DNA of 64,000 bases from Amia ocellicauda (lineage: Eukaryota; Chordata; Actinopteri; Amiiformes; Amiidae), in contig NC_089858.1 of NCBI RefSeq assembly GCF_036373705.1, forward strand, positions 38,093,137-38,157,136. The letters run 5' to 3'. Both the position numbers and the translations under genes were made by a program. The notes beneath the pieces were generated by a model. It was not told the DNA's origin. It ran no database searches and worked only from the letters and a program-made list of their open reading frames with translations. This document shows positions 26,160 through 37,700 of this stretch, piece after piece. Position 1 is the first letter of the stretch, and each line of letters starts with the position of its first letter.

Positions 26160-26610
26160 TGTTGTTGACGAGGACAGTGTGATTAGGACTTTCAAACACA
26201 GTAAAGTAAAAAAAATCTCAAGGGCCAGATAAAATAGGTGGTCATCTGCTCAGATCCTGGGCAGAGGAACTAGTACCAGTATTCTGTGACATTTTCCATA
26301 TATCACTCAGGCAGCAGAAAGTGCCCATCCTATGGAAACAGGCCACAGTAGTCCCCACAGCAAAAAACACACATCCTAAGGTCCTTAATGACTTCCATAG
26401 TTATGAAAAGTTTTGAGAAACTGGTGAGAGAAGAGCTACTGTCAAAAACCCAGAATCTCTTGGACTCATTACAGTTTCTCACACAGAGATTGCAATGCGC
26501 TGCACACCTGCGTCTCTGCAACACTGCACAACTAATGCCACTCCATATTTGAACGAGAACTCGGATATAAAACAGGCTCTTTAGCCCAGGCAGTGCTCTA
26601 CAGAATGGAC
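26160..26610 (+). pseudogene. Non-LTR retrotransposon reverse transcriptase fragment (Rex/jockey-like)
   Basis: The + strand reads GPDKIGGHLLRSWAEELVPV, DIFHISLRQQKVPILWKQAT and VVPTAKNTHPKVLNDF. This is the fingers region of jockey-type fish LINE reverse transcriptases, just before the usual RPVALTS block. The frame closes with a TGA near 26417, and further decayed sequence follows. The fragment has no catalytic YADD box. Confidence 0.7.
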
Positions 26611-26870
26611 ACATGCTTTTCAAATGAAAAGCCCCCTACTCTCTCAAGGAGTCCATGGCTTAAAGGCCCAAGCCTAATGCCTGCCCCCCCTCCAGGCAAA
26701 ATAACATGATCAGCATCATGAAGATCAGGATGTCTTCCCTCTAGGATGGCCTGCCTGCCATCTGGGGGGGCCTCGTCTGTCCTCTGAGATCGGGACATGC
26801 CTGACATCATGTGGCAGATCGGTCCACAGTGTAAGTCCACCCATTGGATCCTCCCAGTCCCATGCAAACA
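26610..26870 (-). repeat. LINE 3'-region fragment similar to 59140-59330
   Basis: Shares an ordered series of blocks with the 3' untranslated part of the L2-type LINE: GTCCA(T/C)GGCTTA, then CCTAATG, CCTCCAGGCA, a GATCAG block, then a TCTTCCCTCT block and a GCCATC(T/G)GGGG block. Most likely a 3' remnant of a related LINE. Confidence 0.6.
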
Positions 26871-28800
26871 CTATTCAGTTCCTGTGAATCTGTCCAATCG
26901 CTCCTTTCAGACCAGGAATTGATTTTCTCAGTAAAGCATTTCAAGTAGCGATAGAAATGGGCTCAAGGCTTTTCCTAAAGTACCTGGCATATTGATAATC
27001 ACAGAGTCCTGCAATCCTGGGTTCTGGGGCACAACAGTCTTGGGCCCATCCTGTCACATGACCAAGAGGACATTGTTAATGGGGAGAGCAGATCTGAAAC
27101 GCTGTCTCTAGTAAACATAAAATCAAATAAAATGTAGAACTTCCCCATTGCTTTGAATACATCAGTGAATACAGTATCGTAATAGAGTGTCAAGATCACA
27201 CCTCTAAAATATAATTGTTAATTATGAATACATGTTTATTAATGTTATCTGTTAACTGTGCTGTTAGTCTTGCTGGGAAAAGGGGATGTTTTGTGCAAGC
27301 CTGTGTGCAAGTTACATCTTTCTAGGCCCGACCAAATGTACATTTATGTTAAAACAGATTTCCAAAGACAGCAGCAATAATGTATTATAAGTTGTTTATC
27401 AACTCAGAAAACAATCCTTACCATCCAGACTGTGTGGAATTGTGTCCTCTCCTCAGCAAAATGGTTCAGGCTGCAGAAAACACATTGTTAGTCTCAGTCA
27501 CAGGTCCACTGGATTAACACTAGCCTGGCAACAATTTACTTTTCAACATCTGTCACAAGATTATTCTCACCCAGTCAGACTAGACCAGAACTGAGTTACA
27601 CTTGTGTGCTACTGGTTCAATTTTGCTATTCAAACGTGTTTGTGAAAATACTGGCCGCAGTAAAGGTGTCTGGGATAACTACAACAATAGAGTGCTTTTC
27701 ACTTTGTTGAACTTGCTCTGGTGAATGAATGAATGCTCACTTTTCTGGATTAATAAAGTTGGCCACTGAAGTGATCAATATCAAAGGGTCATGTCCCAGA
27801 AAGGTCAGAATTACCTGTTGGCTGGTGGCTCACATCTGAAGACACAGACTCTTCTGGTTGATGTTCCAGGTGTATTCAGCTCTCTGATGGTGATCAACTG
27901 AACAAACACAAGTGGAGATGAGCTTCTGAGAGTGCACAACTTGTTACTGAAGCCTATTTTAATCCTCTCTGTCAAGTTCAACTCTAATCCAGGGCTCTCT
28001 AATTAGGGCTGCAGTGTCGTCTGGCTTTTGTTTCAGTCCAGCTTCCAGTATATAAATTGGTCTGATTAGCTCATTCGCAAGGTGAATTAAATAGTCCCCT
28101 TTTATCTTAATGTGAACACACATAACTCAAACACCTTCTTTCTCAGAGATATAACATTTTTGTAGAATTTTAAAATACAGGGGCCAATCACATACATGAC
28201 CTTGAGTACTGAAAAAAGTGAAAATTCAATTTAATGGTTTTCCCTTGGTAATGAAATTAACTTTGGTTTGTTAAACAACACAAGGGGAAATGAACAGGAA
28301 AAAGGGTAAAAAGTGACTTCAGTTTGACTGGCTTCAGTTGTAATTGCAAGAAGACAGGAAATCCTTATTTTTTAAACTACACATTGCACATTGACCCATT
28401 GCTTTATCCTTTTTTCTACGCAGCAGCTCCCTCATCTGCCCATATCGCACCTGTGCAGTTATAATCCTCAGTGTTTCCAGCAACATGAGGAGAGCTGTTA
28501 CCAGAACCCTTTGGGACTTTTCTCTCCAGCGGGGAAGATTTTTGGAGGGGAAGATTTTGTAATTTATCTGCAGTCCCCTGTTTAAGACTCAGAAATCTAT
28601 TGTTCAGGAAAACAGTAGAAAACCTCACCCAGGGCCCTTGTGTGGGACTTATATATGAGGGAGCCAAAAAACATTTATATTTTAATATTTAATATTTATT
28701 TTTTTATAGCATCATGTTCATCTAAATAAATCCAAAGCTAGATCAGAGACCTCTCCAAAGTAATTCTTTCAGTGTCTGGCTTGACAGACAGACAGCCCAG
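26871..28800. other. Intergenic, nothing coding recognised
   Basis: About 1.9 kb without a supported gene. Near 27985-28085 there is a diverged sequence that could be another copy of the dispersed repeat at 25740. Confidence 0.6.
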
Positions 28801-28801
28801 C

Positions 28802-28955
28802 AGGCACTCGACGTAATTTCAACGTTGTTTTGTGGTTGACATCTAGTTGCTACGTGGATCAACAAGAATACAACCGCTATTCAACGTGGTTTTGGTAACG
28901 ATTCATCAACGTCGAAATATACGTTGCTTTCAGGTTGAATAGACGTCGTGACAGT
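28802..28955. repeat. CAACGT/ACGTTG-rich dispersed repeat
   Basis: About 150 bp with repeated hexamers CAACGT and ACGTTG and related ACGT-centred words, in both orientations. No coding potential. The motif style resembles a widespread fish interspersed repeat. Confidence 0.55.
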
Positions 28956-29164
28956 CAAAACAATCAAACAGACCAGATAACAAACACAATATCCTCTCAA
29001 ACAAATGTATTTCCCCAGTCCGTACTTGAGGGACATGGTAAAAAAATGCACAAAATTCCCCCTAATAAATAAAACAAAGATATATATAAACAGCAGACAT
29101 ATATGATATATATATATCCATTAATATACATACATAAATACACACACACACACATATATATATA

Positions 29165-30380
29165 CTCACCTAAAGGATTATTAGGAACACCTGTTCAATT
29201 TCTCATTAATGCAATTATCTAACCAACCAATCACATGGCAGTTGCTTCAATGCATTTAGGGGTGTGGTCCTGGTCAAGACAATCTCCTGAACTCCAAACT
29301 GAATGTCTGAATGGGAAAGAAAGGTGATTTAAGCAATTTTGAGCATGGCATGGTTGTTGGTGCCAGATGGGCCGGTCTGAGTATTTCACAATCTGCTCAG
29401 TTACTGGGATTTTCACGCACAACCATTTCTAGGGTTTACAAAGAATGGTGTGAAAAGGGAAAAACATCCAGTATGCGGCAGTCCTGTGGGCGAAAATGCC
29501 TTGTTGATGCTAGAGGTCAGAGGAGAATGGGCCGACTGATTCAAGCTGATAGAAGAGCAACTTTGACTGAAATAACCACTCGTTACAACCGAGGTATGCA
29601 GCAAAGCATTTGTGAAGCGACAACACGTACAACCTTGAGGCGGATGGGCTACAATAGCAGAAGACCCCACCGTGTACCACTCATCTCCACTACAAATAGG
29701 AAAAAGAGGCTACAATTTGCACAAGCTCACCAAAATTGGACAGTTGAAGACTGGAAAAATGTTGCCTGGTCTGATGAGTCTCGATTTCTGTTGAGACATT
29801 CAGATGGTAGAGTCAGAATTTGGCATAAACAGAATGAGAACATGGATCCATCATGCCTTGTTACCACTGTGCAGGCTGGTGGTGGAGGTGTAATGGTGTG
29901 GGGGATGTTTTCTTGGCACACTTTAGGCCCCTTAGTGCCAATTGGGCATCGTTTAAATGCCACGGCCTACCTGAGCATTGTTTCTGACCATGTCCATCCC
30001 TTTATGACCACCATGTACCCATCCTCTGATGGCTACTTCCAGCAGGATAATGCACCATGTCACAAAGGTTGAATCATTTCAAATTGGTTTCTTGAACATG
30101 ACAATGAGTTCACTGTACTAAACTGGCCCCCACAGTCACCAGATCTCAACCCAATAGAGCATCTTTGGGATGTGGTGGAACGGGAGCTTCGTGCCCTGGA
30201 TGTGCATCCCACAAATCTCCATCAACTGCAAGATGCTATCCTATCAATATGGGCCAACAGTTCTAAAGAATGCTTTCAGCACCTTGTTGAATCAATGCCA
30301 CGTAGAATTAAGGCAGTTCTGAAGGCGAAAGGGGGTCAAACACAGTATTAGTATGGTGTTCCTAATAATCCTTTAGGTGA

Positions 30381-30383
<3 letters not shown>
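29165..30383 (+). mobile_element. Nearly intact Tc1-like DNA transposon, DD36E type
   Basis: A ~1.2-kb element. Its terminal inverted repeats (CTCACCTAAAGGATTATTAG at the left, the exact complement at the right) are identical over ~28 bp. It is embedded in TA-rich DNA, the target type used by Tc1/mariner. It encodes one transposase (29311-30351) broken by a single TGA. The ends match each other and the frame is nearly open, so this is the youngest-looking transposon in the window. A truncated left end of the same family sits at 4839. Confidence 0.93.
29311..30351 (+). pseudogene. Tc1-like transposase, one in-frame stop
   Basis: The start is ATG at 29311 and the natural stop is TAG at 30349-30351, 346 codons, normal for Tc1 transposases. 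The N terminus (MGKKGDLSNFEHGMVVGAR) begins a helix-turn-helix region (SISQSAQLLGFSRTTISRV). The DDE core has VAWSDESRF, YFQQDNAPCH and [12 protein letters not shown], with exactly 36 codons between the second Asp and the Glu. The only break is TGA at 30070-30072, two codons after His-Lys of the second motif; CGA to TGA is the simplest explanation. Everything after it stays in frame. A DD36E group named Incomer is described in animals; assignment to it is my inference. Confidence 0.92.

Positions 30384-30423
<40 letters not shown>
30384..30423. repeat. (TA)n tract joining two Tc1 elements
   Basis: About 40 bp of TA dinucleotides lying exactly between the right end of one Tc1 element and the left end of another. 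A TA-rich tract also lies to the left of the first (29090-29164). Confidence 0.95.
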
Positions 30424-30426
<3 letters not shown>

Positions 30427-31309
30427 CAATCAGCCATAACATTATGACCACTTGCCTAATATTGTGTAGGTCACAAAACAGCCCTGACCCGTCGTGGCAT
30501 GGACTCCACTAGACCTCTGAAGGTGTGCTGTGGTATCTGGCACCAAGACGTTAGCAGCAGATCCTTGAAGTCCTGTAAGTTGCGAGGTGGGGCCTCCATG
30601 GATCGGACTTGTTTGTCCAGCACATCCCACAGATGCTCGATTGGATTGAGATCTGAGGAATTTGTAGGCCAAGTCAACACCTTGAACTCGTGATTCATCA
30701 GACCAGGCCACCTTCTTCCATTGCTCCGTGGTCCAGTTCTGATGCTCACGTGCCCATTGTAGACTCTTTCGGCAGTGGACAGGGGTCAGCATGGGCACCC
30801 TGACTGGTCTGCGACTACGCAGCCCCATACGCAACAAACTGCGATGCACTGTGTGTTCTGACACCTTTCTATCAGAACCAGCATTAACTTTTTCAGCAAT
30901 TTGAGCTACAGTAGCTCGTCTGTTGGATCGGACCACATGGGCCAGCCTTCGCTCCCCACGTGCATCAGTGAGCCTTGGCCGCCCATGACCCTGTCGCCGG
31001 TTCACCGCTTTTCCTTCCTTGGACACTTTTGATAGGTACTGAGCACTGCAGACCGGGAACACCCCACAAGAGCTGCAGTTTTGGAGATGCTCTGACCCAG
31101 TCGTCTAGCCATCACAATTTGGCCCTTGTCAAAGTCGCTCAGATCCTTACGCTGCCCATTTTTCCTGCTTCTAACACAATCAACTTACGAGGACAAAATG
31201 TTCAATTGCTGCCTAATATATCCCACCCACTGACAGGTGCCATGATAACGAGATTATCAGTGTTATTCACTTTACCTGTCAGTGGGCATAATGTTATGAC
31301 TGATCGGTG
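30424..31309 (-). mobile_element. Internally deleted Tc1-like element, second family
   Basis: An 886-bp element starting CACCAATCAGCCATAACATT and ending in the near-complement (AATGTTATGACTGATCGGTG), with TA on both sides (30422-30423, 31310-31311). An inner palindrome-like pair (CCACTGACAGGT and ACCTGTCAGTGG) lies at the right end. The - strand transposase lacks its middle. Confidence 0.92.
30471..31112 (-). pseudogene. Tc1 transposase remnant, catalytic centre deleted
   Basis: The start is on the - strand at 31112 ([20 protein letters not shown]). A frameshift near 31050 separates this from the following GHGRPRLTDARGERRLAHVV and RSLLRMGLRSRRPVRVPML. The frame reaches the first catalytic Asp (VAWSDESR) and then jumps to [20 protein letters not shown], skipping the second Asp and about 80 residues. 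A further frame change accompanies the junction. It cannot be active. Confidence 0.88.
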
Positions 31310-31311
31310 TA

Positions 31312-32329
31312 TAACGCACTTATACACAGCACCTACTCTGAGAACCCTTATGAACGAAAAAGGTTCTTTGCTATTAAAGGGTTCCATATAAAACCTGTTT
31401 TTGCAAATGGTTGTTTGATATGAGGTAAATAACTAGGTTTTTTTTAAGAGTATACAAAACTTAGTACAGAGCTCCATAGTAACTCTCTACATTCATTGCA
31501 ATTTACCCGATGTGACTGAAATGTTTGCAAGTTTTAATTTAATTTCGCATTTTTGTTTTTAAAGCACCTTTGATCTGAATGTCTGTATAAAGATCAATTA
31601 AAAATATCATTTTGTATTTGGCATTTTGGAAAACGTCTCCTGTTTTTTAAAGAGCGACTGCTTTTCCTCGTTTTTGACATATTCCAAGGACTCACGCACC
31701 TGTACTGAACAATTGTTGCACTTCTTATGGGCGCAGTAACTTCTCTGAGGTTATACCAGCCTGCCACACACATCTACCCATATTATATACCAGCCTGCCT
31801 GGAATACACTGGATATAGTGGCAGGAAACTGCGTTACATTTTACAGGAGTAGATTACATTATTGCCCAGCGGTAAAGTAGATAGTATAAAATAATACTAG
31901 TATATGTAATACAAATGCACATATTTGTAAACGTATGTATTTAATGGGTTTATTATACTCGAATGAATTTTAAAATAAAAAATATATACATGGTGTAAGC
32001 CATTGTCTTTGCACATAATAATATGAATGAACGAATACTAGTGACCTTTTATATTAATAAATTACAGGCAATTCGCGTTTTTTATTTGATTTCGTCAAAA
32101 GTTTTCACGCAAAAGTACAGAAATATGAAACGGAAGTCGCCGCTGGGATACGAACTGGTCTGCTATGTCGCTGATAAGCATTCGTTTACATAGGCTACAC
32201 TTTTTCATAATCAGCATCCACTTTACCAAAGGGAAATAAATTATACTCTTTAAAACGTAATTATAAAATCCTGTGTATTGCCACAGTTCCGAGTTCAATA
32301 TATTTTTAAAAACATACCTGCACGGCTTT
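31312..32329. other. Intergenic, nothing recognised
   Basis: AT-rich, about 1 kb. No gene or clear element. It leads into the promoter-like segment of the zinc-finger gene. Confidence 0.6.
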
Positions 32330-32551
32330 TTATTGTAAATTTGAGACGGAACCGGAAATGGGCCGGGGAACTGATCTTACACCCCGGAAGCACATCCCTG
32401 TCTGTGTAAGCCGGGCGTGGGCGGGCTGGGCTGCTTTTGACAACATTAAATACAGTTTCGTTGGAAGACAAATAACTTTCTCTCTATTTAAAATAAAACG
32501 GCAACGCATTTTCGATATACACGTCTGTGTCTGGGACTGACTGATTTTGCG
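32330..32551 (+). promoter_or_regulatory. Probable promoter and 5' UTR of the C2H2 zinc-finger gene
   Basis: A GC- and CpG-richer segment than its surroundings, directly upstream of the first coding exon. It contains two ETS-type cores (ACCGGAAAT near 32349 and CCCGGAAGC near 32382) and a GC-box/KLF-type run (GGGCGTGGGCGGGCTGGG near 32413). No TATA box is evident. This fits a TATA-less housekeeping promoter, inferred from sequence only. Confidence 0.55.
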
Positions 32552-32804
32552 ATGACTTTCCGATCCCAGCTCGGCTCTGTCATGGAAAGTCTTGTCAAAC
32601 AGTCTGTTTGTGAAATTACTAAACTTTTCGAGGTTTGTTTGGCCGATTTGGAGGTGGAAATGACCATAATTAAGATAGAAAACGACAGCTTGAAACAGAG
32701 ACTGGTATGTGGGCAGACAGGGGTAGGTGCTGGTGCCGGGCACTGCCGCCCCTCTGCGCACTGTGATGGGGGCGCATGCGCTCACCTGAGAGGACGTGTG
32801 TCTG
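32552..32804 (+). CDS. Zinc-finger gene exon 1
   Basis: The ATG at 32552 opens the frame; the donor is GT at 32805. An earlier GT at 32705 would be in phase 0 and would put a TAG near the start of exon 2, so the later donor (phase 1) is preferred. It encodes the N-terminal helical module and a Cys/His/Gly-rich tail. Confidence 0.78.
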
Positions 32805-35800
32805 GTGAGTTACTTTGCACCGTTAACTTGTTAACAGCGTTGGGGTGATTATATATTTTCTGTTTAATTAATAACTGAATGTAAGCATGTTCGTTGTAAT
32901 CGTGCATTCGACTTTAATTTAAACGCCTCAATGGGTAGGCCTATACCGCAAAGAAAACGAAACGGACATGTTAAAGCGTAACTGCACCCCATTTTTTATC
33001 TTGATTATGTTAGCTGTATATATTGTTATAAATATGCTGAAAATAGTCTGAAGTGAATATATATTTAGGACAACGAACACATAGACGGCCACCGTTTTCT
33101 CTGTAGCAGACAATCAGTGACGTCAGTGCGGCCCCGCAGTGCGGTGAGGCTGGGTGTGTGTCTGACACTGGCCCCTACTGGGGCCACACTATGGGTTTTG
33201 GCTGCTCACACATAGTGGACGCCGTCAGAAAGACAAAGACCATGATCTAGATGAGGAGCAGGAAGTAAAATTATTCCCCTTTCCAAAAGATCGCTAGTAA
33301 TTTACCAGTCAATGTCCTGTTAAAGATGGGGCAATTTTGCAAGTGCCGCGAGCTAATACACGTTTTTGAAACGAAAACAAATAAAATGGAGAAGAAAGAT
33401 CTAAATAATGAGATAATTGTCATCTAAAGATCTATAACATGGGGGAAAACAAACAAACAAAATGCCAGCTAAAATGCATGTTGTTAACCAATAATGTCCC
33501 ATAAAATAAATCTGTACTCTCTCCCCCTCTCTCTGGGCACACACACATTCAAACTTTGAAATGCTTTATTGGAATGAAAAGCAACAAGTGTTTCCAGTGC
33601 TAAAATTTAAATATTTCAAGTGTATTGAAAGCAAACTTTCTTGTCTCAACTTTAGTGTTGAAGCTTATTATAAATTGTTTTGAATATTGGTATACCTGTA
33701 CTGCTATATATTATATATTAAAATAATTTGTTTATGTATGTGGGCTATGTATGTATAGCATACTAAATAAAGTGGTAATGGTTAGACATGTGAATAATTA
33801 TTTAACTGTAAAAAACATTTATTTTGTGTGATTTTCAACCCAGTGTTCAATATTATATATTATTTAAAATACAATTTCGTTACTATTTAACACATGTAAA
33901 ATAACTAACCATTTCGATTAAGTTATATATTTATATATATTTAAAGTTATGTATTTCCCCCCAGTTTCTCTCTGGGATGAACAGGGATCAAATTATAAGT
34001 GCGTGCACAGACAGTCACTCCCTGAGGTTAAAACCTGACATGGTCGTTAGGCCTATATATATTTTGAAACAATCTTAATATATAATTCACTTAATTCAGC
34101 TTATTGGTTTATCCAAACACATTTACTATCTTTTAATACCTTTTGCCTTGTAGACACCAGGCTAGCCAAGGCAGGCCGGGCCGTAACTACATCACGTTTG
34201 TACATAACCTCTTTTTAAACCAAAATGGGGATACCCATACAGAGAAAAAGTGAGCCAAAACGTGTACAAAATTGTGAATTTCTTTGAAATGCCGCATATC
34301 CTGGGTCAGATGCCTAGTATAGTAGTACAGCTAACAGAGTTTAAATAAAAAAGATTGGCGTGCAGTTCCCCTTTAAGCATATGCATGTTCATATTACTTA
34401 ATGTTGGTTTATCAAAAACATAAAATATGTTTAATATTGTACATTCTGTTGCACTTTGGGTATTAAAAAGATTATAAGAGTTTTTCTGAATTGAAGATTT
34501 ACAGTTACCAATCAGTAACGGCTTATCTGACTAATTTAATGAGTTACACTAGACTAGAGCACAACGTAATTGATTTTTAAGGAAAATAAACTGGACAAAT
34601 GTACTCCTAATTATATGATTGGATATACATGTAATATGTACATACATACAGTATATAATGTATGCGTTTATGTATACTCACACATTTCTCTTGTTTCTTG
34701 AGATCTTTTTATCTTGTGATGTATGGAGTCCTGCAAAATTCTCTTGCATTTTCCATAGTGAACATGATTTTTTTCCACAAATGTTTGATGCATGAGAAGC
34801 AATAGTTGTTATAAGTGGAAATTGATAAAGTTTTCAGGTGGATAGGGACCTTTATTGCTATCAACCCATAAGCATAGAAAGTTCATTATTTAAATGTTAT
34901 TGTTGACTCGTGTTGCTAAGTTAATATTAATTGAAGTCAGTTGGCTGTCTGGTTATATCATCTATGGTGATATAAAAGGGAAATCTATGTGGAAGGCTGT
35001 CACCCACCTTGCCAAGTCATCATTAAATGTATGAAGTCACTCAGTTTTGTTCCAACATACAGCACAACCTGAATTTCAGCTTTTCCTTCTTTAAATAATT
35101 TCCACAGTTCCAAACGTAGGGACATTTCCCATGGTGGAAAAGGTCTTCGATAAAGAATGGTGCAGCAGTCTTTGGAAAGCTGGAAAGCCCATGTCTATGG
35201 TAACTGAAGACGAAATTACGGGACTGTATCCTGTCCAGTTCACAGAGAAAGTCAGTAAACAGTCATGAAAGAGAAAGAATGATGACACTTTTCAGTAGAA
35301 ATGCACAGTAGAATTATAATTTTATTGAGGAAATGTACTTTCCACACTACTGTAATTATACATATGTGTATTGCAAAATGTAAATGAAAATGTGCAATCC
35401 AGTAAAACAGTGTTACCAGATCACATTAGAAAACAATCTAAAAGATAAACCCTGAGCAAGCTAGAATTAAAAAAAAAAAACTAAGGAAGTCAAGGGGAGG
35501 GGGTTGTAGGTTGTATGCTCCACTCTGGTGGGGGTTGGCGCTATGCAAATTGCAACATTGTATTCATCTCTTGAGCTGCTCTGCACTTTTGCTATACAAT
35601 CAACACATAATTCAACTTTACCCCTCTGTTACAGTCTAGAGAAGCAGACAAGGAAATGCCTGAATTCCTTCTTGTCAAGAAGGAGGCATCTGAAGAGGAC
35701 TTTGACAGCAGTGACATTCAGGAACAATTGATGATCAAAGGTTTGTTCAGAAATCTGGTATACACTTTTTTTTTTTTTTTGTCCTGATTGAAAATATTGA

Positions 35801-37649
35801 ACTTTTTTATATAAACAACCCAGACGATATGCATTCAAACACTCAAAACCCAAATGTTTTTATTTTACTTTTTAATATTTCTACAGGATGCATGATTTAG
35901 GTTGATGATACAACCAAGACAAGAAACAAAATATGTATCAAGCAGTATTCAAATATAATAAGTGAAGTCTTCAGCACTTATGAGCACATGAAGTAAGGTA
36001 TACCTCTCTTTGCATAAGAGAGAGGTCCCAGAACAAGTCATGCTAAACAAAATCTGTTCTAAATGGAGACCATTGTATTATATTAACAATAACGAAAATA
36101 CTTCTTAACAAACAAAAAATGTATCAGTTGTTAATAACTAACTAAAAATAATGAATATAATGAAATAGTAATAAACCAAATCAATTTAATGATTTGTTAG
36201 CGTTACACCTGTTTTGGTAAAACTAACATTCCATTTTACAGTGAGGGGAAAAAAGTATTTGACCCCTTCGACTTAGTACTTGGTGGCAAAACCCTTGTTG
36301 GCAATCACAGAGGTCAGACGTTTCTTGTAGTTGGCCACCAGGTTTGCACACATCTCAGGAGGGATTTTGTCCCACTCCTCTTTGCAGATCCTCTCCAAGT
36401 CATTAAGGTTTCGAGGCTGACGTTTGGCAACTCGAACCTTCTGCTCCCTCCACAGATTTTCTATGGGATTAAGGTCTGGAGACTGGCTAGGCCACTCCAG
36501 GACCTTAATGTGCTTCTTCTTGAGCCACTTCTTTGTTGCCTTGGCTGTGTGTTTTGGGTCATTGTCATGCTGGAATACCCATCCATGACCCATTTTCAAT
36601 GCCCTGGATGAGGGAAGGAGGTTCTCACCCAAGATTTGACGGTACATGGCCCCGTCCATCATCCCTTTGATGCGGTGCAGTTGTCCTGTCCCCTTAGCAG
36701 AAAAACACCCCCAAAGCATAATGTTTCCACCTCCATGTTTGACGGTGGGGATGGTGTTCTTGGGGTCATTCCTCCTCCTCCAAACACGGCGAGTTGAGTT
36801 GATGCCAAAGAGCTCGATTTTGGTCTCATCTGACCACAACACTTTCACCCAGTTCTCCTCTGAATCATTCAGATGTTCATTGGCAAACTTCAGACGGGCC
36901 TGTACATGTGCTTTCTTGAGCAGGGGGACCTTGCGGGCGCTGCAGGATTTCAGTCCTTCACGGCGTAGTGTTACCAATTGTTTTCTTGGTGACTATGGTC
37001 CCAGCTGCATTGAGATCATTAACAAGATCCTCCGTGTAGTTCTGGGCTGATTCCTCACCGTTCTCATGATCATTGAAACTCCACAAGGTGAGATCTTGCA
37101 TGGAGCCCCAGACCGAGGGAGACTGACAGTTATTTTGTGTTTCTTCCATTTGCGAATAATCGCACCAACTGTTGTCACCTTCTCACCAAGCTGCTTGGCG
37201 ATGGTCTTGTAGCCCATTCCAGCCTTGTGTAGGTCTACAATCTTGCCCCTGACATCCTTGGACAGCTCTTTGGTCTTGGCCATGGTGGAGAGTTTGGAAT
37301 CTGATTGATTGATTGCTTCTGTGGACAGGTGTCTTTTATACAGGTAACGAGCTGAGATTAGGGGCACTCCCTTTAAGAGAGTGCTCCTAATCTCAGCTCG
37401 TTACCTGTATAAAAGACACCTGGGAGCCAGAAATCTTGCTGATTGATAGGGGATCAAATACTTATTTCCCTCATTAACATGCAAATTAATGTATAACTTT
37501 TTTGAAATGCGTTGTTCTGGATTTGTTTGTTGTTATTCTGTCTCTCACTGTTAAAATACACCTACCATTAAAATTATAGACTGATCATTTCTTTGTCAGT
37601 GGGCAAATGTACAAAATCAGCAGGGAATCAAATACTTTTTTCCCCTCAC

Positions 37650-37700
<51 letters not shown>

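Larger units (their letters stand above)
36239..37651 (-). mobile_element. Tc1-like DNA transposon, DD34E type
   Basis: A 1.41-kb element beginning CAGTGAGGGGAAAAAAGTAT and ending in the complement (ATACTTTTTTCCCCTCACTG), with TA before its left end (36237-36238). The right flank has become a TG repeat, so the second TA is not visible. It contains a broken transposase on the - strand and a large hairpin at 37326-37422. A fragment of the same family lies at 42842-43272. Confidence 0.94.

Noticed and set aside
30975..31391. 138-codon open frame on the + strand
   Set aside because: It is the opposite strand of the Tc1 transposase remnant and runs into its inverted repeat.
32705..32710. Earlier donor GTATGT for zinc-finger exon 1
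   Set aside because: It gives phase 0, which would put a TAG four codons into exon 2. The later donor at 32805 gives a matching phase.
36646..37050. 134-codon open frame on the + strand
   Set aside because: Opposite strand of the DD34E Tc1 transposase, whose motifs are clear on the - strand.
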